Of a stretch of 6,443 bases of DNA, positions 5,951-6,443 are shown piece by piece. Origin of the DNA: an uncultured bacterium. Its GTDB lineage: Bacteria > Bacteroidota > Bacteroidia > Bacteroidales > Bacteroidaceae. The notes below the pieces were generated by a model. It was not told the DNA's origin, searched no databases, and saw nothing but the letters and a program-made list of their open reading frames with translations. The translations under genes were made by a program, and so were the position numbers. How positions within the stretch are numbered: the stretch's first letter is position 1; the number at the start of each line of letters is the position of its first letter. Where the stretch lies: positions 1 through 6,443 of the forward strand of contig CAJMMQ010000034.1 in NCBI GenBank assembly GCA_905214625.1, read 5' to 3'.

Positions 5951-5964
5951 TATTTATGCATAAA
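5935..5964. promoter_or_regulatory. Probable ArgR operator: two TATGCATA palindromes
   Basis: TATGCATA lies at 5935-5942, inside the spacer between the -33 and -7 boxes. The 12-base perfect palindrome TTTATGCATAAA lies at 5953-5964, just upstream of the -33 box. Their centres are 20 bases apart, about two helical turns, as for paired ARG boxes bound by one ArgR hexamer. A weaker TTTGCATAAA site occurs at 5986-5995. The half-sites fit the loose ARG-box pattern TnTGnAT, but not the full 18-base E. coli consensus. The assignment to ArgR rests on this position and on family habit of autoregulation. Confidence 0.55.
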
Positions 5965-6009
5965 AATACGAAACAAAGGAGTTTTTTTGCATAAATATCT
6001 TTAATATAC

Positions 6010-6045
6010 AAAAAACGGCATCCAAAATACCAGATGCCGTTTTTT
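6010..6045 (-). terminator. Symmetric rho-independent terminator between the secreted-protein gene and argR
   Basis: Six A, the stem CGGCATC (6016-6022), a 10-base loop, the stem GATGCCG (6033-6039) and six T form a terminator that works on paper in both directions. It lies 21 bases past the stop of the 6067-6443 gene and just upstream of the argR control region, so it insulates the arg operon from its neighbour. Confidence 0.88.
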
Positions 6046-6066
6046 GAAAACTTGCAAGTATGTTGT

Positions 6067-6443
6067 TTACTTGATAAAAATCTTCTTACCGTCAACAATA
6101 TACAGACCCTTGGTCAAACCATTTAGCGACTCTCCTGCCTTACGAACCATAACACCGTCTATTGAGTAAACATTACTCTTAAGTAAACCGTTTTCAGCAT
6201 CAATTCCGTTAATGCCAGAAGTACCGTCTACTTCGAATGCGGGATCGCCTATCGGATTGAACCAGAACTTGCCGTCGCCGATGCTGACAACGATGCCACG
6301 GATGTACTTCAGATTGTCGTAAACTATCATACGGTAGTCATCGTCGTAGTCCATACTCTGGTAAGCGTCGATGAGGACGATCTTGCCGTCGCCCTGGACG
6401 ATGCTGTACTCGTATGCAGCCTCGTCGTAAACCATGTTAACGT
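6067..6443 (-). CDS. 3' end of a secreted/surface protein with a Por/T9SS-like C-terminal tail (partial)
   Basis: The reading frame is open to the window edge, so only the last 124 residues are seen; the first in-frame ATG at 6433-6435 is probably internal. The final 35 residues (coding bases 6070-6174) read NVYSIDGVMVRK...LNGLTKGLYIVDGKKIFIK. This matches the C-terminal beta-strand tail common on exported Prevotella and Bacteroides proteins and often annotated as a type IX secretion sorting domain. The part before it (short beta strands, acidic and Tyr-rich, WFNPIGDP near the middle) I do not recognise; an OB-like or adhesin fold is a guess. It is unrelated to arginine synthesis and is separated from argR by a terminator. 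Confidence 0.7.
   Translation of the reverse strand, partial: VNMVYDEAAYEYSIVQGDGKIVLIDAYQSMDYDDDYRMIVYDNLKYIRGIVVSIGDGKFWFNPIGDPAFEVDGTSGINGIDAENGLLKSNVYSIDGVMVRKAGESLNGLTKGLYIVDGKKIFIK

Overview
The window looks like chromosomal DNA of a Bacteroidales bacterium, most likely Prevotella or a close relative. The evidence is the arginine gene order argR - GNAT acyltransferase - argG - argC - argD, a TTTG-N20-TAnnTTTG promoter of the Bacteroidetes sigma-factor type, AT-rich start regions without Shine-Dalgarno sequences, and a neighbouring secreted protein ending in a Por/T9SS-like C-terminal tail. All convincing genes lie on the minus strand, so transcription runs from high to low coordinates.

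Layout in transcription order. 6443-6067 is the 3' end of a secreted or surface protein, closed by a symmetric terminator (6045-6010). 6000-5897 is the argR control region, with a good promoter and two TATGCATA palindromes on or next to it. 5896-5414 is argR. 5413-5280 is a 134-base leader that may hold a 23-codon upstream ORF. 5279-4674 is a GNAT acyltransferase, probably the acyl-glutamate-forming first step. 4655-3450 is argG. 3449-3039 is a repeat mosaic with hairpins. 3038-2070 is argC. 2019-1624 is a four-helix-bundle protein of the 23S rRNA intervening-sequence family, sitting inside an inverted-repeat element. 1623-1452 holds two copies of a direct repeat. 1451-309 is argD, followed by a strong terminator (258-227). 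190-1 is an inverted copy of the right-hand repeat region.

The arg genes form a biosynthetic unit under a likely ArgR autoregulatory switch. The GNAT would acylate glutamate, ArgC would reduce the acyl-glutamyl phosphate, ArgD would transaminate to acyl-ornithine, and ArgG would make argininosuccinate from citrulline. In Bacteroidetes the blocking group is thought to be succinyl rather than acetyl. argB, the transcarbamylase gene and argH are not in the window.

The most unusual feature is how this operon has been colonised by repeats. A 67-base module occurs three times. A purine-rich core occurs six times, one copy touching the argC stop codon and another starting 2 bases past the argG stop. 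A 188-190 base inverted repeat brackets argC-fHB-argD. The four-helix-bundle gene is flanked by its own 36-base inverted repeat, the layout known from intervening sequences in 23S rRNA genes, but here between two protein-coding genes.
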